From contig CAKPZC010000013.1 of the NCBI GenBank assembly GCA_934203355.1, positions 1-41,405 on the forward strand: a stretch of DNA of 41,405 bases, written 5' to 3'. A program made the translations under genes and the position numbers. The notes below the pieces were generated by a model that was given only the letters and a program-made list of their open reading frames with translations, did no database searches and was not told the origin of the DNA. How positions within the stretch are numbered: position 1 is the first letter of the stretch; each line of letters starts with the position of its first letter. Below, one piece after another: positions 34,053 through 41,405 of this stretch. The DNA comes from an uncultured Prevotella sp. Lineage in GTDB: Bacteria; Bacteroidota; Bacteroidia; Bacteroidales; Bacteroidaceae.

Positions 34053-34351
34053 CTACTTATCAACAATATTTTATTCATTGAACTTTCGCAAGTTCAGAAT
34101 TTAATGGTATTAAAGAAGTTTTTCGCAAAGCTCATGGAAACTTCCACTCCTTTTGGTCGTTCAAGAAGTTCTTGCTAAAGCAAGCGGCAATGCCGAGCAA
34201 ACGGACAATAGCTTTTGCTTAAACAATAGTACATTTGTCCATTAACTTCACGAGCGAAGCGAGTTATCTTCCAATAACTCCCAATAACTCCCAATAACTC
34301 CCAATAACTCCCAATAACTCCCAATAACTTCTTTCGCTTGCGAAACTTAAA
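34053..34351. repeat. Intergenic stretch with 10-base tandem repeat
   Basis: 34271-34330 is six tandem copies of CCAATAACTC (the last ends in T). Before it are small hairpins such as CTTGCTAAAGCAAG (34172-34185), GGCAATGCC (34187-34195) and CGAGCGAAGCG. TTTCGCTTGCGAAACTTAAA near 34332-34351 resembles the sequence at 4130-4150. I see no gene in this stretch. Confidence 0.8.
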
Positions 34352-34984
34352 TTATTCAAATTTCAGTTCTAATTGTCCGTCAGCCCCCAACAGGTTATAA
34401 CTCATGCGGTGGTAGGGCGAAGTGCCGTGCAGACGTATGCCCTCACGATGGGCTTTGGTGGGATATCCTTTGTTTTTCTGCCAGTCGTAGTAGGGATATT
34501 CCTCGGCAAGCTGGTCCATATACTCGTCGCGAAAAGTCTTGGCAAGAATGCTGGCAGCGGCTATCGCCTGGTATTTGCCGTCGCCCTTGACGATGGTGGT
34601 ATATGGCAGGTCGCGATAGGGCGTGAATCGGTTGCCATCGACGATGATGGCCTCGGGGCGCACCTTTAGTTGGTCGAGTGCACGGTGCATGGCAAGAAAA
34701 CTCGCCTTGAGTATGTTTATCTTGTCAATCTCCTCGGGAGTGACCACCCCCACAGCCCACGCCACAGCATCGTTCACAATCTGGTCGCGCAATTGCTTTC
34801 GCTTCTTCTCAGTGAGTTTCTTCGAGTCGTTGAGCAACGGGTTGTCGTAGCCACGTGGCAGGATTACAGCGGCGGCATACACACTGCCCGCCAGACATCC
34901 GCGTCCAGCCTCGTCGCATCCCGCCTCCACGAGGTCGGCATAGTAGTGGGGCAACAAATGGTTGCCCCCGTCGTTATTCTTCAT
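34352..34984 (-). CDS. rnhB: Ribonuclease HII
   Basis: A 210-residue RNase HII, which removes ribonucleotides and RNA-DNA hybrids from DNA. The active site is visible: D24 and E25 in EAGCDEAGRG, the later aspartate in VDGNRF and the aspartate in RDEYMDQLAEEYP. The substrate-recognition Gly-Arg-Gly triplet is in DEAGRGCLAG. The C-terminal HREGIRLHGTSPYHRMSY is typical. It lies 40 bases downstream of the thioredoxin-like lipoprotein gene on the same strand, so they are probably co-transcribed. Confidence 0.96.
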   Translation of the reverse strand: MKNNDGGNHLLPHYYADLVEAGCDEAGRGCLAGSVYAAAVILPRGYDNPLLNDSKKLTEKKRKQLRDQIVNDAVAWAVGVVTPEEIDKINILKASFLAMHRALDQLKVRPEAIIVDGNRFTPYRDLPYTTIVKGDGKYQAIAAASILAKTFRDEYMDQLAEEYPYYDWQKNKGYPTKAHREGIRLHGTSPYHRMSYNLLGADGQLELKFE

Positions 34985-35024
34985 AAAGCGATTTTATTTC
35001 TACTCTCCTTTTTTTATACTCTTC

Positions 35025-36203
35025 CTACAACAGCGACTGCACCTCGGCGTCGAGGTCCGTTATCTGCGTATTGCGCTTCACCACTGAGCAGTTTTTGTCG
35101 AGCAGGAAGAAAGTGGGCACCTGCGACACATTATACATCTGTAGCACCTGATTGGTGCTGTTGTCAACGCGTGTGCATATCCATGGCAGCGAGGCTGTCT
35201 GTGTCTTCCAGAAATGCTCGTCGGAGTCAACCGACACCTGATAAATTTCGAGTCCGGCAGCATGGTATTTATTGTAGAGTTCGCGCAACATCATGATGCG
35301 CTGCATTGAGCCTTCGCCGGCAAAGAGATGGAAGTCGAGCAACACCACATGACCTGCAAGCGACGACAGGCGACGCTGATTGCCGCGGTTGTCGGTGAGC
35401 GTGAAGTCGACAACTCCCGTAGTGTTCACCTTCGACGCGTCGATCGCTGGTCCCTGCTGCTTGCTGCGCGCCAGGCGCACGTCCTTCATACCCTCGATAG
35501 CTATGTTGTGGAGATTCTCGCCACGCTCCTCGTTAGGATAGAAAGTGTCCCAACTTGTAGCCACGGCAGCAAACACCTTCACGTCCTGCTCCGACGAGCG
35601 GGGATTAAACAAGAGCACGCTTTGTCCCCCGGCATAGAGGGTCTGGAAGAGGGCGAAATAAGACGATGCCTTCATTGGCTCCTTAAATATATATTGTGTC
35701 TTCACAACTTTCTTATAGTCCTCCACTATTCTGTTGATGCTGTCGCCAATGGCCTCGGCTCCGAGCTGCTGGCTCTGGGCAATCATGTCCACCTTGTTCT
35801 GCAGTTGCATCTGCATGAGTGCCAGCTCTTTTATGCGCGAGCAGTCGTCCGAACCGCTCACATCATACTGCGACGCCATAGTGGGATACTTAGCCTTCAC
35901 GCTCACCGTCTCTGTTGAGTCGATGGCTATGTTGATAATCTGTCCTGCTATGCGCAGACGATAGAACTCGGGAGCAGTGGGAGCCTTGCCGTCGAACGCA
36001 AACGAGCCGTCGGCAGAGAGTTTCACTGAGTCGACCTTTACTGGTCCGTTTAGACTCATATTCTCGAAGTAGAGAATTGAGTCGGCTGCATTCTCAATAG
36101 CTCCGTCCACATGAAACTTGCGCTCATTACACGCCGTCATACCTACCATCGCCAAAGCCGCAAGAGCCATGACGAAATGTTTCTTGATAAATCTGATATT
36201 CAT
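35025..36203 (-). CDS. DUF4369/thioredoxin-like lipoprotein lacking CXXC
   Basis: A 392-residue lipoprotein. The lipobox is GMTAC with C25. An N-terminal DUF4369-type beta domain (about 28-130, FHVDGAIENAADSILYFENM) is followed by a helical linker. A C-terminal TlpA/thioredoxin fold spans about 265-392 (LSSLAGHVVLLDFHLFAGEG, EIYQVSVDSDEHFWKTQTAS, VSQVPTFFLLDKNC). Where TlpA proteins have WCPPC, this one reads FHLFAGEGS, so no redox cysteine pair is present. The cis-proline (QVPTFFL) is kept. It may be a binding protein rather than an oxidoreductase. ATG at 36203 is preferred; the longer frame begins at a TTG. Confidence 0.85.
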   Translation of the reverse strand: MNIRFIKKHFVMALAALAMVGMTACNERKFHVDGAIENAADSILYFENMSLNGPVKVDSVKLSADGSFAFDGKAPTAPEFYRLRIAGQIINIAIDSTETVSVKAKYPTMASQYDVSGSDDCSRIKELALMQMQLQNKVDMIAQSQQLGAEAIGDSINRIVEDYKKVVKTQYIFKEPMKASSYFALFQTLYAGGQSVLLFNPRSSEQDVKVFAAVATSWDTFYPNEERGENLHNIAIEGMKDVRLARSKQQGPAIDASKVNTTGVVDFTLTDNRGNQRRLSSLAGHVVLLDFHLFAGEGSMQRIMMLRELYNKYHAAGLEIYQVSVDSDEHFWKTQTASLPWICTRVDNSTNQVLQMYNVSQVPTFFLLDKNCSVVKRNTQITDLDAEVQSLL

Positions 36204-36234
36204 ATTGTTTTTTCTTTTTTCCGTTTTCAACTTG

Positions 36235-36242
36235 CAAACTTA
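36235..36242 (-). promoter_or_regulatory. Candidate -7 box of the thioredoxin-like/rnhB operon
   Basis: TAAGTTTG on the reverse strand lies about 30 bases before the lipoprotein ATG and fits TAnnTTTG. The -33 element is not clear. Confidence 0.5.
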
Positions 36243-36286
36243 CTCATTTTTATTCGTAAAACCTTTACTTCATATTATAAATCTGC

Positions 36287-37495
36287 TTAGAAAGCTTGCA
36301 GAAATTCACCTAAATGAATGTGCTTTATACCATCAACATTACTTCCGCTTGTCCATTCGTCAAGACTTACTACATACTTAGGATAGTTGTTGGCAATACT
36401 TTGCAGATTGCCAAACTCGCGTTGACGAGTGGCCTCATCGTACATCATATAAGACGATTGAATATATACAACCTCGTCGTGCTTGCGTGCAACGAAGTCC
36501 ACTTCACGTCCTGCTGCTAATTGTCCTGTGAACACCTCATAATGTTGTTGCGACAGATGTAAATAGATAGCATTTTCCATAAGCTTATGAATGTCGGTCT
36601 GCATATTGAACCCTAAATGACAGTTACGTAGACCAAGATCTTCAAAATAATATTTGTCACCAATCTCAAATGTTTTCAATCCATTCACGTCTATGCGCCG
36701 CACCTTATTAATTAGATATGCGTTTTGCAATGCTCTCAAATAGTTTATCACTTGCAGAGGCGAAATGTTTACACGCTGCGACTTTAGATAACGACTTATG
36801 TTATTGGCAGAGTACAGATTACCAACATTATCTGCGGTATATAATGCAAGTGTTTCAAGGAAGTCGACATTACGTATGTTCTCACGTTTCACCACATCTT
36901 TTAACATAATAGTTGAATATACGTTGCGCAGATATTCGAATACAATATCACGTTGCAATGGTAAGTTGCTCAAATATGGAAGTCCACCAAATGTCAAATA
37001 ATCTCTCAAGGTCTGTGTAGACGGTGTAAGATGGTTGAACTCCATAAACTCCGTATATGAGAGACTATGGATATGAAACTCTACATAGCGACCTGAAAGA
37101 TATGTAGAAAGCTCACTTGACAACATAGTAGCATTGCTGCCTGTTATAAATATATCGCATGCATCTTGTGCCTGTAGACTACGCAGGGTATGCTCAAACC
37201 CATTAATGTCCTGCACCTCATCAATAAAAAGATAGTTGGCACAGTTTTCCTTAATATGTTCTGTGACATATATAGTCAACTCTTCGTTTGTACGTATAAA
37301 AGCAAATTGCTCCAACTCTTTGTTTATACATATTGTATTGCAGTTGGGGGTAGTATGCTCAATATGTTCCTGTATCTGCTTTAGAATACAACTCTTTCCG
37401 ACACGCCGTTGACCTGTCAACACTTTTATTATATTCTTGTCGATAAACGGAGTTATACACTTTGTATAGTATTGACGATTGATTAACTTTATCAT
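36287..37495 (-). CDS. AAA-family ATPase with DUF4143 domain
   Basis: A 402-residue ATP-binding protein of the AAA_14/DUF4143 type. Walker A is LTGQRRVGKSC (26-36), Walker B is NYLFIDEVQDINGFE and sensor 1 is FITGSNATML. The C-terminal DUF4143 part (about 200-402) includes LMENAIYLHLSQQHYEV and GREVDFVARKHDEVVYIQSS, which resembles a nuclease-like core. The function of this family is unknown; such genes are scattered accessory genes in Bacteroidetes. The gene is clearly richer in A and T than its neighbours, suggesting recent acquisition. Its promoter is overlapped by a 14-base inverted repeat. Confidence 0.85.
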   Translation of the reverse strand: MIKLINRQYYTKCITPFIDKNIIKVLTGQRRVGKSCILKQIQEHIEHTTPNCNTICINKELEQFAFIRTNEELTIYVTEHIKENCANYLFIDEVQDINGFEHTLRSLQAQDACDIFITGSNATMLSSELSTYLSGRYVEFHIHSLSYTEFMEFNHLTPSTQTLRDYLTFGGLPYLSNLPLQRDIVFEYLRNVYSTIMLKDVVKRENIRNVDFLETLALYTADNVGNLYSANNISRYLKSQRVNISPLQVINYLRALQNAYLINKVRRIDVNGLKTFEIGDKYYFEDLGLRNCHLGFNMQTDIHKLMENAIYLHLSQQHYEVFTGQLAAGREVDFVARKHDEVVYIQSSYMMYDEATRQREFGNLQSIANNYPKYVVSLDEWTSGSNVDGIKHIHLGEFLQAF

Positions 37496-37512
37496 TATTG
37501 GGATTTTTATTA

Positions 37513-37603
37513 GTTATACTTAAAACTTTATGCAAATATACAAATTTTATTAAGTATAACAAATAAAAATAACCTTTATTACAAATTTGTTTGTTATACT
37601 TAA
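37513..37603 (-). promoter_or_regulatory. Promoter of the AAA ATPase gene with three operator-like sites
   Basis: On the reverse strand TATATTTG (plus 37533-37540) and TTTG (plus 37560-37563) are 19 bases apart. The 11-base word GTTATACTTAA or its complement occurs three times: 37513-37523, 37550-37560 and 37593-37603. The last two extend to a perfect 14-base inverted repeat (37550-37563 with 37590-37603). The middle site touches the -33 box and the first lies past the start point, a typical repressor layout. Confidence 0.65.
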
Positions 37604-37680
37604 CAAAAAAAGCTCTAAAGGTATCGTATATGCAAAATCGTTTTGATAGAACGTCAATGGGAAAGTAGCTCTAAACGTAT

Positions 37681-37699
37681 GAGACTCTTTATAAGTCTC
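37681..37699. terminator. Small stem-loop downstream of crcB
   Basis: GAGACT pairs with AGTCTC around CTTTATA, 39 bases past the crcB stop in the crcB direction. The U tract is weak. It could end either crcB or unrelated readthrough. Confidence 0.35.
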
Positions 37700-37737
37700 G
37701 CGTTATCAAGATGTCTTATCATTTCCAATTGAGTATT

Positions 37738-38115
37738 TCACACTCGTTCCGCTATCCAATAGCCCACAGCCACGGCTATGAACCCAAGCATCACGCTACC
37801 TCCGGCATAAAGCAACGCGGCAAAGGCATGACCGCCACGCATGAGCGAAAGGTTCTCGTTACAGAAGGTGGAGAACGTGGTGAAGCCGCCACACAAACCC
37901 GTAGTGAGTAGAAGGCGTGCCGAGTCGCCGCCCAGGTTGCCACGCGAGGAAAGACCGTAGAACAAACCTATGAGCAGACAGCCCAGAATGTTTACCACCA
38001 TTGTGGGATAAGGAAAAAATCCAACAATGTTGTCCTGCACAATTTTTGAAATAAGAAAGCGCAAGGCAGAACCCACACCGCCGCCAAGAGCCACCAGAAT
38101 AAGCGAACGTATCAT
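37738..38115 (-). CDS. crcB: Fluoride ion exporter CrcB/Fluc
   Basis: A 125-residue four-helix membrane protein. CrcB/Fluc dimers export fluoride. Family signatures are GGGVGSALRFLISKI, FPYPTMVVNILGCLLIGLFYG, and TTGLCGGFTTFSTFCNENLSL with the Phe/Thr-rich fluoride path. ATG at 38115 is chosen because the longer frame adds 40 residues without family resemblance. I looked for a fluoride riboswitch upstream and saw none. It is divergent from pnp, sharing a 150-base spacer. Confidence 0.93.
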   Translation of the reverse strand: MIRSLILVALGGGVGSALRFLISKIVQDNIVGFFPYPTMVVNILGCLLIGLFYGLSSRGNLGGDSARLLLTTGLCGGFTTFSTFCNENLSLMRGGHAFAALLYAGGSVMLGFIAVAVGYWIAERV

Positions 38116-38147
38116 ATTTACGAAATGTGTTTTATGTTTTGAAGCCA

Positions 38148-38155
38148 CAAAGTTA
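38148..38155 (-). promoter_or_regulatory. Candidate -7 box of crcB
   Basis: TAACTTTG on the reverse strand, 33 bases before the crcB ATG. T-rich upstream with several TTG triplets, none at the perfect distance. Confidence 0.55.
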
Positions 38156-38196
38156 AGGAGAAATTTATACAAAAAATCAAAAATATCACAGCATTG

Positions 38197-38228
38197 TTCG
38201 TTTATCCCATTGAAAATAACTAACTTTG
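38197..38228 (+). promoter_or_regulatory. Candidate promoter of pnp
   Basis: TAACTTTG at 38221-38228 with TTCG 20 bases upstream (38197-38200). The same TTCG variant is seen at the suf promoter. The leader is about 35 bases. Confidence 0.6.
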
Positions 38229-38268
38229 CTCGCATATTTAATTTTTTGATGTTATTATAACGATTTAG

Positions 38269-40560
38269 ATGAACGTAATTACAAAGACAGTATCATTGCC
38301 TGATGGCAGAACCATCAGCATTGAGACCGGGAAAGTGGCAAAGCAGACCGACGGAAGTGTTGTACTGCGTATGGGCAACACCGTACTTCTCGCCACTGTT
38401 TGTGCCGCAAAAGATGCAGTTCCCGGAACAGATTTCATGCCTTTGCAGGTAGACTACAAAGAGCAGTATTCAGCAGCAGGCCGTTTCCCCGGTGGCTTCA
38501 CAAAGCGTGAGGGCAAGTCGGGCGACAACGAAATCCTCACATCGCGTCTGGTTGACCGTGTGCTGCGTCCGCTCTTCCCGTCTAACTACCACGCTGAGGT
38601 ATACGTACAGATCATGCTTCTCAGCGCCGACGGTGTTGACCAGCCTGACGCTCTCGCAGGATTTGCTGCTTCAGCCGCTATGGCTTGTTCAGATATACCT
38701 TTCGAATGCCCCATCTCTGAGGTGCGCGTAGCTCGCATCAACGGTGAGTATGTCATCAACCCGACCTTTGAGCAGATGAAGGATGCCGACATGGACATCA
38801 TGGTAGGCGCTTCTGCCGAGAACATCATGATGGTGGAGGGCGAGATGAAGGAAGTTTCGGAGCAGGACATGATTGGTGCTTTGAAGGCTGCTATGGCTGC
38901 CATCAAGCCTATGTGCGAACTCCAGACTGAGCTTTCTAAGGAGCTTGGCACCGACGTTAAGCGTGAGTATTGCCACGAGGTTAACGACGAGGAGCTGCGC
39001 GAGCAGATCCGCAAGGAGACCTACGACAAGTGCTACGCTATCGCTGAGGCTGGCGACCACGACAAGAAGTCGCGCGAGGAGGCTTTCGACAAGATTCTTG
39101 CCGACTTCCAGGAGGCTTACGATGCAGCTCACACAGAGCTTACACCCGAGGAGCTCGACGAGAAGCACGCTGAAATGGTGCGCTACTATGCCGACGTGAT
39201 GCGCGACTCAATGCGCCGTTGCATCCTCGACGAGGGCAAGCGTCTCGACGGTCGTAAGACTACCGATATCCGTCCTATCTGGTGCGAGGTTTCTCCGCTG
39301 CCTATGCCTCACGGAAGTGCAATCTTCACACGTGGCGAGACACAGAGTCTCTCTACCTGTACTCTCGGTACAAAGATGGACGAGAAGCTTATCGACGATG
39401 TATTGGAGAAGGGCTACCAGCGCTTCCTCCTTCACTATAACTTCCCGCCGTTCTGTACTGGCGAGGCTAAGGCTCAGCGTGGTGTAGGCCGTCGCGAGAT
39501 TGGTCATGGTCACTTGGCATGGCGCGGACTTAAGGGTCAGATTCCTGAGGACTTCCCTTACACAGTGCGTTTGGTAAGCCAGATTCTTGAGTCAAACGGT
39601 TCTTCATCTATGGCTACTGTATGTGCCGGCACTCTTGCCCTCATGGACGCTGGTGTTCCTATGAAGGCTCCTGTATCGGGCATCGCTATGGGTCTTATCA
39701 AGAACCCGGGCGAGGAGAAGTACGCAGTGCTTAGCGATATCCTTGGCGACGAGGACCACCTTGGCGACATGGACTTCAAGACCACCGGTACACCCAAGGG
39801 CTTGACCGCAACACAGATGGATATCAAGTGCGACGGTTTGAGCTTCGAGATTCTTGAGAAGGCTCTTATGCAGGCTAAGGCTGGCCGTGAGCACATCCTC
39901 AAATGCATGATGGAGACTATCTCTGAGCCACGTGCCGAGATGAAGCCACAGGTTCCACGCATCATCCAGATCGAGATTCCTAAGGAGTTCATCGGTGCTG
40001 TTATTGGCCCTGGTGGCAAGATCATCCAGCAGATGCAGGAGGATACTGGTGCTACTATCACAATCGACGAGGTTGACGGTGTAGGCAAGGTTCAGATTTC
40101 TGCTCCTAACAAGGACGCTATCGATGCTGCCCTTGGCAAGATCAAGTCTATCGTTGCTATCCCTGAGGTTGGCGAGGTTTACGAGGGTACAGTACGCTCA
40201 ATCATGCCTTACGGCTGCTTCGTAGAGATCATGCCGGGTAAGGACGGACTGCTCCACATCTCTGAGATCGACTGGAAGCGTCTTGAGACAGTTGAAGAGG
40301 CTGGCATCAAGGAAGGCGACAAGATCAAGGTGAAGCTCATGGAGATTGATCCGAAGACTGGTAAGTACAAGCTCTCTCATCGCATCCTGCTCCCGAAACC
40401 CGAGGGTTACGTAGAGCGTGAGCGTCGTCCTCGTGGCGAGCGCGGCGATCGTGGTGAGCGTCGTCCACGTGGCGACCGTCGTGACGGACGTCGCGAGAAC
40501 CGCGAGCACCGTGAGCCGAAGGACTTCAACGACTCTCTCGACCACAACAACGACATCTAA
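38269..40560 (+). CDS. pnp: Polyribonucleotide nucleotidyltransferase
   Basis: A 763-residue PNPase, the phosphorolytic 3'-5' exoribonuclease. Two RNase PH domains ([20 protein letters not shown] in the first; [20 protein letters not shown] and [20 protein letters not shown] in the second) flank a helical domain. A KH domain ([20 protein letters not shown]) and an S1 domain ([20 protein letters not shown]) follow. The last 45 residues or so are very rich in Arg, Gly, Asp and Glu ([18 protein letters not shown]), a tail that may add RNA affinity. Codons end in T more often than in neighbouring genes, as expected for high expression. A strong terminator follows. Confidence 0.97.
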   Translation: MNVITKTVSLPDGRTISIETGKVAKQTDGSVVLRMGNTVLLATVCAAKDAVPGTDFMPLQVDYKEQYSAAGRFPGGFTKREGKSGDNEILTSRLVDRVLRPLFPSNYHAEVYVQIMLLSADGVDQPDALAGFAASAAMACSDIPFECPISEVRVARINGEYVINPTFEQMKDADMDIMVGASAENIMMVEGEMKEVSEQDMIGALKAAMAAIKPMCELQTELSKELGTDVKREYCHEVNDEELREQIRKETYDKCYAIAEAGDHDKKSREEAFDKILADFQEAYDAAHTELTPEELDEKHAEMVRYYADVMRDSMRRCILDEGKRLDGRKTTDIRPIWCEVSPLPMPHGSAIFTRGETQSLSTCTLGTKMDEKLIDDVLEKGYQRFLLHYNFPPFCTGEAKAQRGVGRREIGHGHLAWRGLKGQIPEDFPYTVRLVSQILESNGSSSMATVCAGTLALMDAGVPMKAPVSGIAMGLIKNPGEEKYAVLSDILGDEDHLGDMDFKTTGTPKGLTATQMDIKCDGLSFEILEKALMQAKAGREHILKCMMETISEPRAEMKPQVPRIIQIEIPKEFIGAVIGPGGKIIQQMQEDTGATITIDEVDGVGKVQISAPNKDAIDAALGKIKSIVAIPEVGEVYEGTVRSIMPYGCFVEIMPGKDGLLHISEIDWKRLETVEEAGIKEGDKIKVKLMEIDPKTGKYKLSHRILLPKPEGYVERERRPRGERGDRGERRPRGDRRDGRRENREHREPKDFNDSLDHNNDI

Positions 40561-40583
40561 TCAAATAGATTACTATAAATAAG

Positions 40584-40636
40584 AAATCCCTGCATCAACG
40601 GTTTCGATAATGAAACTGATGATGCAGGGATTTTTT
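40584..40636. terminator. Intrinsic terminator after pnp
   Basis: A 14-base-pair stem (AAATCCCTGCATCA, 40584-40597, with 40620-40633), extended by an inner GTTTC/GAAAC, then TTTTTT. It lies between convergent genes and may serve both. Confidence 0.9.
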
Positions 40637-40678
40637 ATGTACTTATGAAATATTTTAAGACCTAAAGGATTCCTGTAA

Positions 40679-41239
40679 CTATGACTCAGCATTGTCAATG
40701 CCATAAATCCAACTATAAGCCTTAACCCATCTCCATACTGTTGTACGCGATATATCAACTATATTATTTATTTGTGGACCATTCATACCAATCTTCATAA
40801 GATAGCACACCTGCAATTGTTGTTCATTAAGATCCGAATTATTCCGCAACAATTCGTCTTTAAAATTTGGGAACAATTCATTGACAGCCGCAAACAATCG
40901 ATTCCATTCTGTCGACGACAGACACTTCTTGCCTTCAGCCGTCTTACGCACAGCCTCCACCACATCATTAGCTTTCTCTTCCAACTTCACCCGCTGAAGC
41001 ATCTGCATGAGTGACTGGCTCTGCTGCATTTTCTTTTCAAGACGCTCCTTTACTTCCTCAAGCAACTGTTCGTTTCGTGCAAGTTCGTCATTAACAACTT
41101 GCAGTTTCTTTTCTTTCGCCTCAATATCATTATGCGCCTCTTCGAGCATTTGCTCTTTCACAGCTGTCGACTTCTTCAACTTGCTCAACTGCACCTTTAC
41201 ATCACTCAACTTGTCGGTAAGGGTCAATTCTCTATTCAA
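40679..41239 (-). CDS. Coiled-coil/HTH protein, probably 5'-truncated
   Basis: A 186-codon frame. Residues about 10-100 form a heptad-rich coiled coil (LKKSTAVKEQMLEEAHNDIE, NEQLLEEVKERLEKKMQQSQ). Residues about 105-186 contain a helix-turn-helix-like end (LNEQQLQVCYLMKIGMNGPQ, then INNIVDISRTTVWRWVKAY). This resembles the C-terminal half of larger Bacteroidales regulators that have TPRs and a membrane helix before a Y-LRYKKN-type coiled coil. The frame opens at a TAA (41282-41284), continues through YKSANLRYKKNKA and has no ATG before residue 31; the start used is a TTG at 41239. I think it is a remnant, but a leader-controlled gene with a rare start is possible. Confidence 0.5.
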   Translation of the reverse strand: MNRELTLTDKLSDVKVQLSKLKKSTAVKEQMLEEAHNDIEAKEKKLQVVNDELARNEQLLEEVKERLEKKMQQSQSLMQMLQRVKLEEKANDVVEAVRKTAEGKKCLSSTEWNRLFAAVNELFPNFKDELLRNNSDLNEQQLQVCYLMKIGMNGPQINNIVDISRTTVWRWVKAYSWIYGIDNAES

Positions 41240-41272
41240 TGCCTTATTCTTCTTATACCTTAAATTAGCAGA

Positions 41273-41403
41273 CTTGTAATTTTACAAGAAAGCAAGTCAT
41301 TGGATAACAATAAATTACCCAATGCTTACATATGTCAGAAAATTCACTTACCTTAGTGCTGCTTAAAACTCAAATAGAGAATATCTGACATATGGCAAAG
41401 GTA
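41273..41403 (-). promoter_or_regulatory. Promoter and three-hairpin leader at the window edge
   Basis: On the reverse strand a TACCTTTG box (plus 41396-41403) is followed by three stems. CATATGTCAGA / TCTGACATATG is a perfect 11-base pair (plus 41329-41339 with 41384-41394). CATTGG / CCAATG is extended (plus 41298-41324). The palindrome CTTGTAATTTTACAAG lies at plus 41273-41288. The -33 region is outside the window. ATATCTGACATA (41381-41392) also occurs in the MITE-like end at 1971-1982. Confidence 0.5.
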
Positions 41404-41405
41404 AA

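Noticed and set aside
38116..38268. A fluoride riboswitch before crcB
   Set aside because: I looked for the conserved GGnGAUGG and pseudoknot elements and did not find them; a plain promoter explains the spacer.

Overview
The window looks like a chromosomal segment of a Bacteroidales bacterium, most likely a Prevotella-type organism (inference). The reasons are: promoters of the Bacteroidetes type (TTTG or TTG about 20 bases before TAnnTTTG), starts without a Shine-Dalgarno sequence, a DUF4292 lipoprotein, a glutaminyl cyclase that resembles the Porphyromonas/Prevotella periplasmic type, and very repeat-rich intergenic DNA. The content is mostly housekeeping. I see no prophage, CRISPR array, rRNA or tRNA.

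Layout. 1-7340: SufE-like protein, lipoprotein-type glutaminyl cyclase, a MITE-like element, a fused gamma-glutamyl hydrolase/membrane dipeptidase (reverse strand), and a divergent Lrp regulator/CoA-transferase pair. Composite REP-like inverted repeats lie at 1-140, 4217-4416 and 7010-7239. 7341-13925: rbfA and a LolC/E-like permease (reverse), then LemA, a TPM protein, aroQ, an O-methyltransferase, ychF and lgt. 13926-16965: three consecutive FKBP-type prolyl isomerases (one without a signal peptide, one lipoprotein, one secreted), with distinct short-repeat blocks beside them. 17134-22582: a probable 6S-type small RNA, then dut, a TPR protein, a DUF4292 lipoprotein and an EnvC-like protein whose LytM domain has lost its metal ligands.

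22678-27675: rimP-nusA-infB, the transcription/translation operon. A strong promoter is followed within about 20 bases by an intrinsic terminator before rimP, and a second structured leader sits between nusA and infB. 27708-34052: the SUF iron-sulfur assembly cluster sufB, sufC, sufD, sufS, with a beta-barrel-like outer-membrane gene between sufB and sufC and repeat-made hairpins in three of its four gaps. Its likely partner SufE is encoded about 27 kb away at the start of the window.

34352-38115 (reverse strand): rnhB, a thioredoxin-fold lipoprotein without CXXC, an AT-rich AAA/DUF4143 ATPase with an operator-like inverted repeat over its promoter, and crcB. 38269-40560: pnp with an Arg/Gly-rich tail. 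The right edge holds a 5'-truncated coiled-coil/HTH gene preceded by a promoter and three hairpins.

Most notable for a second look: the 6S-like RNA, the two nusA-operon leader elements, the hydrolase-dipeptidase fusion, the MITE whose terminal repeat supplies a gene's stop codon, and the repeat-built SUF cluster. No clearly new multi-gene system was recognised.
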